Positions 44,129 to 54,331 of a DNA stretch of 64,000 bases are shown piece after piece. Under the pieces are notes generated by a model that was not told the origin of the DNA, made no database searches, and saw nothing but the letters and a program-made list of their open reading frames with translations. Numbering within the stretch: position 1 is the stretch's first letter; every line of letters begins with the position of its first letter. This stretch comes from an uncultured bacterium. Its GTDB lineage: Bacteria; Bacteroidota; Bacteroidia; Chitinophagales; Chitinophagaceae. Location: positions 29,412 through 93,411 of the forward strand of contig CAIKEH010000029.1 of assembly GCA_903826405.1 (NCBI GenBank). Reading direction: 5' to 3'. A program made the translations under genes and the position numbers.

Positions 44129-44743
44129 TCAGTGCACACGATCCCCACGTAAAACCAATTTGCTCATGAGTTCAGCCTCATAGGTCAGCCATTCCTGCCA
44201 TCTTAATCTGGTCTTTTCCTTTCCGACAAATTCTTCTGCCAGATTGATGAAGAGTGTATAATGTCCGGCCTCGCTTTCCATGAATCTCCTGTAGAAATCC
44301 CTCATATATGGATCTTCAAGGCCTTCGCTCAATCGCTTGAATCGTTCACAACTCCTCGCCTCGATCAAAGCGCAGATCAGGAGTTTGTCCAACAATCGAC
44401 CCTCATCATTCCCTCCTTTCTTCTCGAATTCCATCAAGCTGTTCACATAAACATCTTTCCGCTGTCTCCCTAATCTAAGACCGCGCTTGCCTAACTCGGC
44501 CAGTACTAGTCGGAAATGTCCCCATTCCTCGGTAACGATCGGTGATAGTTCCTCTACCAGTTTTTCCAGGTGGGAATACCGCTGGATCAGGGAGATGCAA
44601 CTCGTGGCAGCCTTTTGCTCACAAAAAGCATGATCGGTTAGTATCTCCTCCATGGATCTGTCAGCCAGATCCACCCATCGCGGGTCGGTGGGCAGTTGCA
44701 GCCCAAGGATGTTACGGATACCTTCCGAATGTTCATTCCCCAT
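44129..44743 (-). CDS. miaE: tRNA-(ms2io6A)-hydroxylase
   Basis: 204 aa diiron protein of the ferritin-like fold. Ligand motifs are seen: DHAFCEQKAA, EEWGHFRLV, LICALIEARSCERF and ESEAGHYTLF. It hydroxylates the isopentenyl group at A37 of tRNAs, acting after MiaA and MiaB. Its length fits the family. It stands as a single gene between the GSCFA and acylase genes. Confidence 0.92.
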   Translation of the reverse strand: MGNEHSEGIRNILGLQLPTDPRWVDLADRSMEEILTDHAFCEQKAATSCISLIQRYSHLEKLVEELSPIVTEEWGHFRLVLAELGKRGLRLGRQRKDVYVNSLMEFEKKGGNDEGRLLDKLLICALIEARSCERFKRLSEGLEDPYMRDFYRRFMESEAGHYTLFINLAEEFVGKEKTRLRWQEWLTYEAELMSKLVLRGDRVH

Positions 44744-44759
44744 AACCTGTTTTTCCGCA

Positions 44760-44767
44760 CAAAAGTA
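44760..44767 (-). promoter_or_regulatory. Candidate -7 element of miaE
   Basis: TACTTTTG on the minus strand matches TAnnTTTG exactly, 16 bases before the ATG at 44743. Confidence 0.4.
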
Positions 44768-44846
44768 AACCGATGTCTTTTTACCGGCAAATGAAATGAG
44801 CGAGGCCGAGTATTTTCATTAATTTTCCAACTCAATCCTGTCCATC

Positions 44847-47285
44847 ATGCGCACGGTGCTTTTCTTGATTTCTGCTGCCGCAACCATAGCCCTGATCGTA
44901 TTACTCGACAGCCGTAAAGTTTTGCCAGCCCCATTGGGAAGACTACTCAGTCCACAAGAAGGGGTTTGGCAAAATGCCGAACCGATCAACACGTCTTTTT
45001 CCGGAGACCTAAGTCTCCAGGGCCTGAAAGGGAAGGTGGAGGTGTTCTTCGATGAAAGACTGGTCCCGCACGTTCGTGCAGAAAAGGAAGTGGACGCATA
45101 TTTCGTTCAAGGCTATCTGCATGCCCGATTCCGGCTTTGGCAGATGGAATTCCAAGCCATGGCAACTGCTGGAAGGCTCAGTGAGATAGTAGGTGAAAAA
45201 GCCATACACTATGACAGGACACAGCGTCGCATCGGCCTCACCTATGCTGCTGAAAATGCCCTGCGAGAAATGGAAAAGGACCAGCAGATGAAGGCTGGCC
45301 TCGATGCCTATACTTCAGGTGTAAATTCCTACATACATTCACTCAGCACCAGTGATCTGCCTTTGGAATATAAACTGCTGGGTTATCAACCCGAGGAATG
45401 GGATAATCTGAAGACCGCCCTGTTCACGAAAGCATTGACTAATACACTCTCCGGTTTCGATCGTGATTTTGAGCAGACCAATGCCCTGCGCTTGCTGGGT
45501 GAAGATAACTTCAGGGCACTTTTCCCTGAGATACCGGATTCTCTGGACCCGGTGATCCCTAAGGGAACCCTTTTCAAACAACCGGATTCATTACCAACAC
45601 CACCACAATTCGCCGATTCCCTTTATCTGCATCATGGGGATTCAGTTTGGTTCAGTGGCGAATACAAACCGGATCCCAGTAACGGAAGCAATAATTGGGC
45701 AATTTCCGGCAGAAAAACAAAATCCGGGAAGCCGATTCTCTGTAACGATCCCCATCTCAGCCTGACACTTCCATCAATCTGGTACGAAATGCAGATCAGC
45801 TGTCCTGGTTATAACGCCTATGGTGTGACATTCCCTGGCATACCAGGTATCGTCATCGGTTTCAATGACCACATCGCCTTTGGGTTCACCAATTCCGGAC
45901 GTGATGTCAAGGATTATTATGAAATACGATTCAGGGATGAAAGCCGATCTCAATACTGGTTCAATAAAGAATGGAAAAACGCGGATAAACGCATCGAACA
46001 TATCCGGGTCAAGGGGAAGGCTGATGTTCTGGACACGGTTGCCTACAGTATTTTTGGCCCGGTAACTTACGATCAATCATTCTCTGATAAATTACATGAC
46101 GGCAAGGCATATTCCTTGCGGTGGGTGGCTCATGACCCTTCCAATATACTCAGGATGTGGTTCCAGTTGAACAGAGCCAAGAATTATGACGATTACCTGC
46201 AAGCCATCAAATACTTCAATGTGCCGGGTCAGAACATGATCTTCGCATCCAAAGATGGGGACATCGCCCTCTGGCAACAGGCGAATTTCCCATTGCGCTG
46301 GAAGGATCAGGGGCATTTCGTGATGCCCGGTTCGGACAGCAGTTACATGTGGAAAGGGTTCATCCCGCAAGAGGAGAATCCTCATGTGATCAATCCTGAA
46401 CAGGGATTCATCAGCAGTGCCAATCAGCGGGCTGCTGATACGGCTTATCCCTATTTCATTCCCGGCAGTTATGAAGTTTACCGGCCAATCGCCATAAACA
46501 GAAGACTCAGGGCCATGGAAAACATCACCCCGGACGACATGAAAAAACTTCAGACCGACAATTACAATGTATTCGCTGAATTTGCAAGACCCTTGCTTCT
46601 GAAATATATAGATGAATCCAAATTGGAAGAACCCGAAAAATCATTCTTGAAATTGATCAAGGACTGGAATCTTCGGAACGACCCCGGAGAAAAAGCTGCC
46701 ACCTGTTTCGTGAATTGGTGGGACAGTCTGGAGTCGGCAGTACTGTATGATGAGTTGCACAAATCCGCTTTACCCATCAGTGAGCCTGATCATTTTGTAG
46801 TACTGGAAGGTCTGCTACGGGATTCCACTGATTACCGTTTTATCGACGACATCAGAACACCAAAAAAGGAAACACTGAGCGATATCGTAAATGTTTCGTT
46901 CCAGAAAGCCGCGATAGGATTGCGGGAATTAGAAAGTGAAGGACGACTTGAATGGGCCAAGGCGAAAAACACCACCATCTATCATCTGCTGAAAACAAAT
47001 GCAATCCCCTTTGCCCGAGCAGGTGTGATGAACGGGGGCGGGAAAGGTATAATCAATGCCACACAACACGATCATGGCCCAAGCTGGAGAATGATCGTTC
47101 ATATGACATCCCCCACAGAAGCATATGCAGTCTATCCTGGCGGGCAGAGTGGCAATCCAGGCAGCCTCTACTATGACAACTTCATCGATACCTGGGCAAA
47201 AGGGGATTATTATCCGCTTTGGTTCATGCAACCTGGCGAGGAAAAGGATCTACGCGTGAAATGGACATTGAACTTTAAACCCTGA
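44847..47285 (+). CDS. Penicillin-acylase-family N-terminal-nucleophile amidohydrolase
   Basis: 812 aa precursor. A membrane anchor or signal spans residues 1-20. The chain is predicted to self-cleave before Ser281 (NGSNNWAIS), yielding an alpha chain and a beta chain with N-terminal Ser as nucleophile. HARFRLWQMEFQAMATAGRLSE in the alpha chain and CNDPHLSLTLPSIWYEMQI in the beta chain are typical. Substrates range from beta-lactams to acyl-homoserine lactones and fatty acyl amides; this copy could act on any of them. A small membrane protein gene follows after 14 bases. Confidence 0.92.
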   Translation: MRTVLFLISAAATIALIVLLDSRKVLPAPLGRLLSPQEGVWQNAEPINTSFSGDLSLQGLKGKVEVFFDERLVPHVRAEKEVDAYFVQGYLHARFRLWQMEFQAMATAGRLSEIVGEKAIHYDRTQRRIGLTYAAENALREMEKDQQMKAGLDAYTSGVNSYIHSLSTSDLPLEYKLLGYQPEEWDNLKTALFTKALTNTLSGFDRDFEQTNALRLLGEDNFRALFPEIPDSLDPVIPKGTLFKQPDSLPTPPQFADSLYLHHGDSVWFSGEYKPDPSNGSNNWAISGRKTKSGKPILCNDPHLSLTLPSIWYEMQISCPGYNAYGVTFPGIPGIVIGFNDHIAFGFTNSGRDVKDYYEIRFRDESRSQYWFNKEWKNADKRIEHIRVKGKADVLDTVAYSIFGPVTYDQSFSDKLHDGKAYSLRWVAHDPSNILRMWFQLNRAKNYDDYLQAIKYFNVPGQNMIFASKDGDIALWQQANFPLRWKDQGHFVMPGSDSSYMWKGFIPQEENPHVINPEQGFISSANQRAADTAYPYFIPGSYEVYRPIAINRRLRAMENITPDDMKKLQTDNYNVFAEFARPLLLKYIDESKLEEPEKSFLKLIKDWNLRNDPGEKAATCFVNWWDSLESAVLYDELHKSALPISEPDHFVVLEGLLRDSTDYRFIDDIRTPKKETLSDIVNVSFQKAAIGLRELESEGRLEWAKAKNTTIYHLLKTNAIPFARAGVMNGGGKGIINATQHDHGPSWRMIVHMTSPTEAYAVYPGGQSGNPGSLYYDNFIDTWAKGDYYPLWFMQPGEEKDLRVKWTLNFKP

Positions 47286-47299
47286 TATTCCAGTTTAAT

Positions 47300-47662
47300 A
47301 TGAAATTCCTGGTCTCCATCTTCCTCACTGCAGTGCTTGCCTATTCACTTGGCCTCTATATGCCGTGGTGGAGCATTGCCTTGGCTGCATGCGCAGTATC
47401 GGTCATGTTGTACCAGTCACCGGGATTTTCAGCCCTTACCGGATTCCTGGGCATTTTTCTTTTCTGGTGCATCATGTCCTGGATCAGAAGCAAAGCCAAT
47501 CAAGATATTCTGGCCCACCGCATATCCTTATTCATACTGAAAAAAGATGAGCCGGGCCTGCTCATCATGGTGACAGGGCTCCTCGGTGGACTGACCGGCG
47601 CACTGGGTGCACTGACAGGCAGCCTGGCAAGAAGGGCATTTTTTCCCTTGAATAAACATTGA
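47300..47662 (+). CDS. Small membrane protein of unknown function
   Basis: 120 aa with about four hydrophobic segments and a glycine-rich last helix (TGLLGGLTGALGALTGS). No family was recognised; many Bacteroidota carry a similar short membrane protein beside acylase genes, though I cannot confirm homology. Its stop overlaps the TTG start of the DUF5686 gene. Confidence 0.65.
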   Translation: MKFLVSIFLTAVLAYSLGLYMPWWSIALAACAVSVMLYQSPGFSALTGFLGIFLFWCIMSWIRSKANQDILAHRISLFILKKDEPGLLIMVTGLLGGLTGALGALTGSLARRAFFPLNKH

Positions 47663-50163
47663 ATCAAAACCGCTGTTTGACGAAAAACATCCTGAATCAT
47701 TTTTGGCCGGCACTCTTCCTGATCTTCGCTGGTGCACATGCCCAAAGCACACGCGTGCAGGGAAAAGTTTTCTCCGATCGTAGCCTTCCGCTTCCTTTCA
47801 GTTCCATTCTACTCAAAGGAACTACCACGGGTACGACAGCCAACACAGAGGGTGAATATTACATAGATCTGCCCCCGGGAGATCATGTGTTGATAGCCAG
47901 GCATGTAGGTTACGGTTCCGAAGAAGTTAAGGTGCATGTCGGAAAAGATAGTGTATTGCTCAATTTCGTCTTGAATCTCCAACAACTCACACTGGACATG
48001 ATCACGGTTAAGTCGGGACAAGAGGATCCTGCCTATGCGATCATCAGAGAAGCCATAAAGAAAAGACCTTATTACCGCAGGCAGGAGATATCGTACCAAT
48101 GTGATGTATATACCAAAGGGCAAATCAGACTGAACAGTTATCCCAAAATCTTTTTCGGCCAACGAATCGATTTCGGGGATGGTGGTCCTTCACCCAACAA
48201 AATGATCTACCTCTCTGAAACCATGGCCAGGTACACAGTAAGTCCACCTGACAAAGAAAAGATAGAAGTGATTTCCACCCGCGTCAGCGGTCAGAGCAAC
48301 GGTTTTGGATTCAGCAACCCAAAGGTCATTTCATTTTACGACAACCATGTCGAGATCACCCAGAATGTGAATCCACGTGGTTTCATATCACCCATAGCGG
48401 AAGGCGCTCTGCAATACTACAAGTACAAGTATACAGGGGCTTTCTTTGAGGACGGCAGACAGATAAACCGGATCCAGGTGATACCAAAAAGGGACTATGA
48501 GCCTTTATTCTCCGGGTATATTAATATCGTGGAAGGTGAATGGCGCATCCATAGCCTTCAATTGCAACTCAACAAAAGTTCCCAACTGGAGTTCCTCCGT
48601 GATATCCGGCTCGAACAACTCTACATGCAGGTAAAAGGTGATATATGGATGATCCAAAGCCAGATCGTTTATCCTACGGTATCCTTCATGGGCTTCGATG
48701 GCCATGGATTCTTCACATCCGTATTTTCAAATTATCTGCTTTCCCCTCCCATCAAAAAGGGTTTCTTCGACAGAACTCTGATCCGGTACGACAGCCTCTC
48801 GAACAAAAGGGATCCGGCTTTCTGGTCAGCTTTACGGCCGATTCCATTGATGGAGGATGAAGTGAAAGACTTCAATATGAAGGATAGCCTGGAGCAGAAA
48901 AGAGCGGACCCTCACTATCTGGATTCACTGGACAAGATCCGGAACAAACTCACACCTGTTGGACTTCTGCTCAACGGACAGGAACTGAGCCGGCATTCGA
49001 AAGGAACCGGCTTTCAATATGATCCGCTGCTGAAAGTGATCAGTTTCAATACCGTGGAAGGATGGGCGATCCAATTGGCCGGAACCTGGACAAAAAAGTG
49101 GGAGGGGAGGAGACAATTGAAGATCTCTCCGGTCATAAGATATGGTTTGAACAACGGACACTTCAATCCATTGGTGATCGGGGAATACAAATATGGTATC
49201 AAATACGTGAACACCTGGAAATTTTCAGCAGGAAGTCGCATTTTCCAATTCAACAACGACAATCCCATCCCACAGGTCATGAATACCCTGACCACTTTGA
49301 TGGATGGACGGAACTACATGAAAATATATGAAGCGAAGACCCTTTCTGCCGAATATACCCGGGGCATCGGTGCAGGATTCACAATCCGTGCAGGCTTTCA
49401 ATATCAGAAACGAAGACCACTGGAAAACACGGATACAACGAGTTACTGGGGACGACACAACAATCGCGAAAACCTAACGCCGAATTTCCCCACGGAGATC
49501 GCCACTTCCAACATGAGCCCTCACGAAGCATTCGTACTTTCTGCGGAATTACGGTACAGGCCTGGTACTCGTTATATTGAGATGCCGGACAGAAAAATCA
49601 ATATCGGTTCCCGATACCCGCTTTTCACGCTGCGTCTGGACAAAGGGATCAAAGGATTATTCGGAAGCGATGTCGATTTCACGAAATGGCAATTCACCGT
49701 TCAGCAGAACATCAACTTAAAGATACCCGGAGAAATTCGTTACCAGGCTGAATGGGGTGGCTTCCTGAACAAAGCACGGGCAGAGATCCCCGATTACATT
49801 CATTTCAATGGCAACCTCACCTCCAAGGCCGAGAACTACCTGAATGGTTTCCAGTTGCTTCCCTATTATCTCAAATCGGGGATGTACGGCTTTTATACAG
49901 CATTGCATGCAGAGCATCATTTCAATGGTTTCCTGACCAACAAGATACCTTATGTGAAAAGGCTCAATCTGCGGCTGATCGCAGGAACCAATCTCTTGTG
50001 GGTGGGTCCGGAGAACCACTATGCGGAATGCTTCGTCGGCCTGGATAATATCTTGAAAATATTCAGGGTGGATTATGTTTGGGGCTGGACAGAAAAAGGT
50101 TATTACAACCAAGGGATTCGTATTGGCATATTCGCATTCAACAGCCTGTTCAAAGATTATTAA
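47659..50163 (+). CDS. DUF5686 and carboxypeptidase-regulatory-like outer-membrane protein
   Basis: 834 aa. After the signal peptide (ending about AHAQ) comes a carboxypeptidase-like regulatory domain (TRVQGKVFSDRSLPLPFSSILLKG, about 30-110), then the DUF5686 region with many beta strands and a C-terminal Phe/Tyr typical of barrels (FNSLFKDY). A role as an outer-membrane protein is clear but the function is not known. There is no ATG ahead of the signal; the start is a TTG at 47659 overlapping the previous stop, or a TTG at 47677. Confidence 0.86.
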   Translation: MNQNRCLTKNILNHFWPALFLIFAGAHAQSTRVQGKVFSDRSLPLPFSSILLKGTTTGTTANTEGEYYIDLPPGDHVLIARHVGYGSEEVKVHVGKDSVLLNFVLNLQQLTLDMITVKSGQEDPAYAIIREAIKKRPYYRRQEISYQCDVYTKGQIRLNSYPKIFFGQRIDFGDGGPSPNKMIYLSETMARYTVSPPDKEKIEVISTRVSGQSNGFGFSNPKVISFYDNHVEITQNVNPRGFISPIAEGALQYYKYKYTGAFFEDGRQINRIQVIPKRDYEPLFSGYINIVEGEWRIHSLQLQLNKSSQLEFLRDIRLEQLYMQVKGDIWMIQSQIVYPTVSFMGFDGHGFFTSVFSNYLLSPPIKKGFFDRTLIRYDSLSNKRDPAFWSALRPIPLMEDEVKDFNMKDSLEQKRADPHYLDSLDKIRNKLTPVGLLLNGQELSRHSKGTGFQYDPLLKVISFNTVEGWAIQLAGTWTKKWEGRRQLKISPVIRYGLNNGHFNPLVIGEYKYGIKYVNTWKFSAGSRIFQFNNDNPIPQVMNTLTTLMDGRNYMKIYEAKTLSAEYTRGIGAGFTIRAGFQYQKRRPLENTDTTSYWGRHNNRENLTPNFPTEIATSNMSPHEAFVLSAELRYRPGTRYIEMPDRKINIGSRYPLFTLRLDKGIKGLFGSDVDFTKWQFTVQQNINLKIPGEIRYQAEWGGFLNKARAEIPDYIHFNGNLTSKAENYLNGFQLLPYYLKSGMYGFYTALHAEHHFNGFLTNKIPYVKRLNLRLIAGTNLLWVGPENHYAECFVGLDNILKIFRVDYVWGWTEKGYYNQGIRIGIFAFNSLFKDY

Positions 50164-50306
50164 CTCGGGAGTCGAATTTCCTTAATCGCTCAGCGAAATG
50201 ATGAACACAACCTCCATCCATCATTGTTTTTTAGCCAAAAGGGGATACTTTTAAAAAGTATCCATAGAAAGACCCTGTATTTTCCTGACCATCATTAATA
50301 TAACCC

Positions 50307-51173
50307 ATGATATCGCGTCGTGATCTTATCCGAAATTCTGCTTTACTGCTTGGAGGTCAGGCGATCCTTCCTGCGAATTGGGCAGGCTATAGCCGAAACA
50401 AACATCTAAAGATCGGTACTTGCGATTGGAGCATCGGAAAAACTGCTGATGTCACAGGACTTCAATTGGCGAAGGACATCGGTCTTGATGGTCTGCAAGT
50501 GAGCCTTGGAACCTTGGAGAACAACATGCACCTCAGAAAAAAAGAGATACAACAGGCATATTTGGATCAATCCAGAACAACTGGCATAAAAATATCCAGT
50601 TTGGCAATAGGGGAATTGAATGAAGTACCTTACAAATCGGATCCCCGCACTGACGAATGGGTATGGGACAGTATAGAAGTTGCAAAAAACCTAGGAGTCA
50701 CGGCCATACTACTCGCATTTTTTTCCAATAATGATCTGCGCAACGACAATAAAGGCAAAGAGGCCGTAGTGAAAAAGTTGCGATCTGTTGCACCCAGAGC
50801 GGAAAAAATGGGTATTACCCTGGGGATCGAATCCTATCTTACCGCTGAAGAACATCTGGAGATCATGCAGCAAGTTGGTTCACCTGCCATCAAGGTCTAT
50901 TATGATTTCCGGAATGCCGCCGATGCCGGCAACGACATCTATCATGAGTTGAGCGTGTTGGGTAAAAACAATATCTGTGAATTGCATATCAAGGAAAATG
51001 GATTTCTTTTGGGAAAAGGCACCTTGGATTGGCCACGGATTGCCAAAGCCCTGAGTGATATTGGATACCGAGGTGATGGATGGATGCAGATCGAATGGGC
51101 GAGGCCCGAAGACCTGAGTATTGAGCAGAGCTATGAACACAACCTGAATTACCTTAGAAATATTTTCAACTGA
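50307..51173 (+). CDS. Exported TIM-barrel protein (sugar phosphate isomerase/epimerase family)
   Basis: 288 aa. The N-terminus SRRDLIRNSALLLGG is a twin-arginine signal. The mature part is an AP-endonuclease-2-type TIM barrel with the metal-ligand set expected for xylose-isomerase-like enzymes: Glu in LGIESYL, Asp in YYDFRNAADAG, His in ELHIKENG and a late Glu in WMQIEWARPED. Tat export is used for such enzymes in Bacteroidota and Planctomycetes. It is followed after seven bases by a large c-heme protein, so the two likely act together outside the inner membrane. Confidence 0.86.
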   Translation: MISRRDLIRNSALLLGGQAILPANWAGYSRNKHLKIGTCDWSIGKTADVTGLQLAKDIGLDGLQVSLGTLENNMHLRKKEIQQAYLDQSRTTGIKISSLAIGELNEVPYKSDPRTDEWVWDSIEVAKNLGVTAILLAFFSNNDLRNDNKGKEAVVKKLRSVAPRAEKMGITLGIESYLTAEEHLEIMQQVGSPAIKVYYDFRNAADAGNDIYHELSVLGKNNICELHIKENGFLLGKGTLDWPRIAKALSDIGYRGDGWMQIEWARPEDLSIEQSYEHNLNYLRNIFN

Positions 51174-51180
51174 ATAGATC

Positions 51181-54069
51181 ATGATCTCTTTTAGACGCAT
51201 GCTGTTGGTCATTGGCCTGGTCATCATTTCTGTGTCTTTCGATGAAAATCCCCCGTCATCATCAAAAGACACCCCATTTTATCTTCCAGATGACCTGGAG
51301 GTCACATTATGGGCAGAGAGCCCTTTATTTTACAATCCTACGAATATCGACACGGACGAGAAAGGCAGGATATGGGTTACCGAGGCCGTGAATTACCGGA
51401 ACTTCAACAACGATTCGACACGTGCTCTACATCATGAGAAAGGGGATCGGATAGTCATTCTTCAGGATAGTAATCATGATGGAGTGGCTGACAAGTCAAC
51501 GGTTTACGTGGAAGACCGCGATCTCGTTTCACCATTGGGTATCGCCGTGATCGGAAACAAAGTGATCGTTTCCTGCTCTCCAAACCTCATTATTTATACG
51601 GACGATGATGGTGACGACAAACCCGATCGCAAAGAAATCCTGCTCACTGGTTTCGGAGGGCTTGATCACGATCATTCCCTGCATTCCGTGATCGCGGGTC
51701 CTGATGGTTGCTGGCATTTCAATGTGGGAAATGCAGGTCCTCACATGGTGACCGACAAGAATGGGTTCACCTTGCGTTCGGGAAGCATTTACACAGGTGG
51801 GACCCCCTACAACCTTAAAAACGAAGGAAAGCGTATCAGTGATGATGGTCGAATATGGGTAGGAGGTTTACAGTTGCGGATCAACCCAGATGGAACGGGC
51901 CTCAAGGTCATGGGACAGGGTTTCCGGAACAGTTATGAGACCTTCGTCGACTCATATGGCGACATGTGGCAGAATGACAACGACGATGGTGTGGTCACCT
52001 GCAGGGTGAGCTGGCTCATGGAAGGAGGGAATATGGGATATTTCAGTGCCGATGGCACCAGATTTTGGCAAGCTGACCAACGTCCGGGTCAGGATATGTT
52101 CACTGCTCACTGGCACCAGGAAGATCCTGGCGTTATCCCAGCTGGCGATAATTCAGGAGCCGGTGCGCCAACAGGCGTTGTGCTCAATGAAGGTGACGGG
52201 TTGGGAAAGAAATACCGGGGTATGCTTTTCAGTGCTGATGCCGGCAGGAATGTCGTATTTGGCTATTTGCCCACCTTGAACGGTGGCGGCTTTCAACTCA
52301 AAGGCAAAAGGACCAATTTCCTGAGCTCCAAGCCGAATGACAATAGAGGGTATGTTTGGAACGATTCAAGCGCCAATGCCAACAAAAGGAACTGGTTCCG
52401 TCCAAGTGATGTCATGGTCGGGACAGATGGCGCTTTATACGTTGCGGATTGGTATGATCCGGTGGTAGGTGGTCACCAAATGGAAGACAGTATAGGATAT
52501 GGTCGCATTTACAGGATCACTCCGAAGAAAACCAAGCTGATCAATCCGAAATTGGATCTTTCCACCACGGCTGGCCAAACGGAAGCCCTTAAAAACCCTG
52601 CGGTGAATGTCCGCAATCTCGGGTTCAACGCATTGAAAAAAATGGGGGACCTGGCCATTCCTGTTCTGACCCCTTTGCTCCATTCAGAAAATCCTTATCA
52701 TCAGGCACGTGCTATCTGGCTACTCGCACAATTGGGAAAGAAGGGACAGGATGAAGTTGAAAAACTCCTAGCGTCGAAGGATGTTCGCTATTCCGCAACT
52801 GCATTCAGGGCTTTAAGGGCCGTTCTTAATGATGATGAATTGATTGCATTGATCGGCAGGGTGAAAAACCCATCCACATTCCTACAGAAGGAAATAGCCA
52901 TCGCCTTGCGTGATTTCCCACTGGATAAAAAAAGGAAACCATTATTGGGCATCATATCATCCTATGATGGGAAAGATGCTTACCTGACCGAAGCGCTGGG
53001 TGCTGCTTTGGAAAAAGAAGCCGACATCGTGTTTCCGGATATCCGCGATGCATTCCGAACCAAGGTTGGATCATCACCTTCCCAATGGAATGAAGCCTAT
53101 GCAAATCTGCTATGGCGATTGCATCCGAAAGCAGCTGTACCCGTGTTGAGATCCTGGGCGGAGGACTCCCGATTGTCCGTTGCAGAAAGAAAAAAGATGG
53201 TCACTGCATTGGGCTTCATCAATGACAGCAGTGCAGTAAAAACAATGCTTTCCCTTTCCTCAAACACAACGAAGGAAATAAAAGAACAAGCAAAATATTG
53301 GCTGGCATTCCGAAAAGAAAACGACTGGGCAACCCTCATCGATTGGGGTAAGGTTGGACTGGACTTGGCAGCAGAAAAGCGCAAAGCAGAGATGAAGGCA
53401 TCAAGGGAATTGATTCTAAATGAATATATCAACATCAATGACAGAAAAGGAACAGCAGAGGAAATGGCCAAAGATCCGATAGGAGGCCAACTTCTGATTG
53501 ATATGGCCGTTTCCCAAACCTTACCCAAAGATCTCGTTCCATCGGTCAAAGCAGTTCTGTTGAAGAGTCCAGACTTAGGCATACGAACACAGGCCAACCA
53601 GATCTTTCAAAAAAAGAGTGTGACCGAACTCAGTGCGTCATCCATTCAAGCATTGAAGCCTGATGTCGACAAAGGAAAGGTGGCTTTTCAAAATACCTGC
53701 GCAACATGCCATCGAGTTTCAGGCAATGGCGGTGATGTTGGACCAGAACTCACTCAGATCAGGAATAAATTCGATAGGGCAGGACTGATCGACGCGATCA
53801 TCCATCCCAGCGCCGCGATCATGTTCGGATATGAAGCCTGGACCATCGGCACTTCTGATGGAGTTTCCTACTATGGCTTCATCATCGCGGATGACCAGAA
53901 CGTCATTTTGAAAGATCTTACAGGTAAGCGACATGCTATTTCCAAAGACAAGATCACCAGTCGGAAGAAACAGACCTCTTCTTTGATGCCAGAACCTACC
54001 GCATTGGGATTGTCTGCAAAGGACATATCGGATATCAGCGGCTACCTGATGGGCATATCTGGAAAATAA
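51181..54069 (+). CDS. Exported PVC-type heme-binding protein (beta-propeller, HEAT repeats, cytochrome c)
   Basis: 962 aa. A signal peptide is followed by a beta-propeller dehydrogenase-like domain (about 30-450; DDLEVTLWAESPLFYNPTNID, GLDHDHSLHSVI, DWYDPVVGGHQ), a HEAT-repeat-rich middle (about 450-800) and a cytochrome c domain with Cys840-Ala-Thr-Cys843-His844. This architecture is common in Planctomycetes and Bacteroidota and is thought to oxidise sugars or sugar alcohols. Its partner is probably the TIM-barrel protein just upstream, for oxidation and isomerisation of the same exported sugar (inference). Confidence 0.9.
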   Translation: MISFRRMLLVIGLVIISVSFDENPPSSSKDTPFYLPDDLEVTLWAESPLFYNPTNIDTDEKGRIWVTEAVNYRNFNNDSTRALHHEKGDRIVILQDSNHDGVADKSTVYVEDRDLVSPLGIAVIGNKVIVSCSPNLIIYTDDDGDDKPDRKEILLTGFGGLDHDHSLHSVIAGPDGCWHFNVGNAGPHMVTDKNGFTLRSGSIYTGGTPYNLKNEGKRISDDGRIWVGGLQLRINPDGTGLKVMGQGFRNSYETFVDSYGDMWQNDNDDGVVTCRVSWLMEGGNMGYFSADGTRFWQADQRPGQDMFTAHWHQEDPGVIPAGDNSGAGAPTGVVLNEGDGLGKKYRGMLFSADAGRNVVFGYLPTLNGGGFQLKGKRTNFLSSKPNDNRGYVWNDSSANANKRNWFRPSDVMVGTDGALYVADWYDPVVGGHQMEDSIGYGRIYRITPKKTKLINPKLDLSTTAGQTEALKNPAVNVRNLGFNALKKMGDLAIPVLTPLLHSENPYHQARAIWLLAQLGKKGQDEVEKLLASKDVRYSATAFRALRAVLNDDELIALIGRVKNPSTFLQKEIAIALRDFPLDKKRKPLLGIISSYDGKDAYLTEALGAALEKEADIVFPDIRDAFRTKVGSSPSQWNEAYANLLWRLHPKAAVPVLRSWAEDSRLSVAERKKMVTALGFINDSSAVKTMLSLSSNTTKEIKEQAKYWLAFRKENDWATLIDWGKVGLDLAAEKRKAEMKASRELILNEYININDRKGTAEEMAKDPIGGQLLIDMAVSQTLPKDLVPSVKAVLLKSPDLGIRTQANQIFQKKSVTELSASSIQALKPDVDKGKVAFQNTCATCHRVSGNGGDVGPELTQIRNKFDRAGLIDAIIHPSAAIMFGYEAWTIGTSDGVSYYGFIIADDQNVILKDLTGKRHAISKDKITSRKKQTSSLMPEPTALGLSAKDISDISGYLMGISGK

Positions 54070-54331
54070 ATGTGCCCAGGGAGCTGTCGATACATCTTTC
54101 GTCAGATACTGAAATGTTTTGGTACTTGCACGCAAAAAAGTGACGAACAGTAAGTTTCAGGAGATTTCACTTCTGCCCATGCGGACTCTAATGCAGAAGT
54201 TTTGGGGATGATAATTATGAACATGGGGGTTCAGTATGTCATCAAAGATCATTGTTTAAATGGTCTGAGAAAGATTTTTTAACGAATTTTGCGATGGGAA
54301 TCCGGCACGGAATTCATAAAACAATCTAAAC

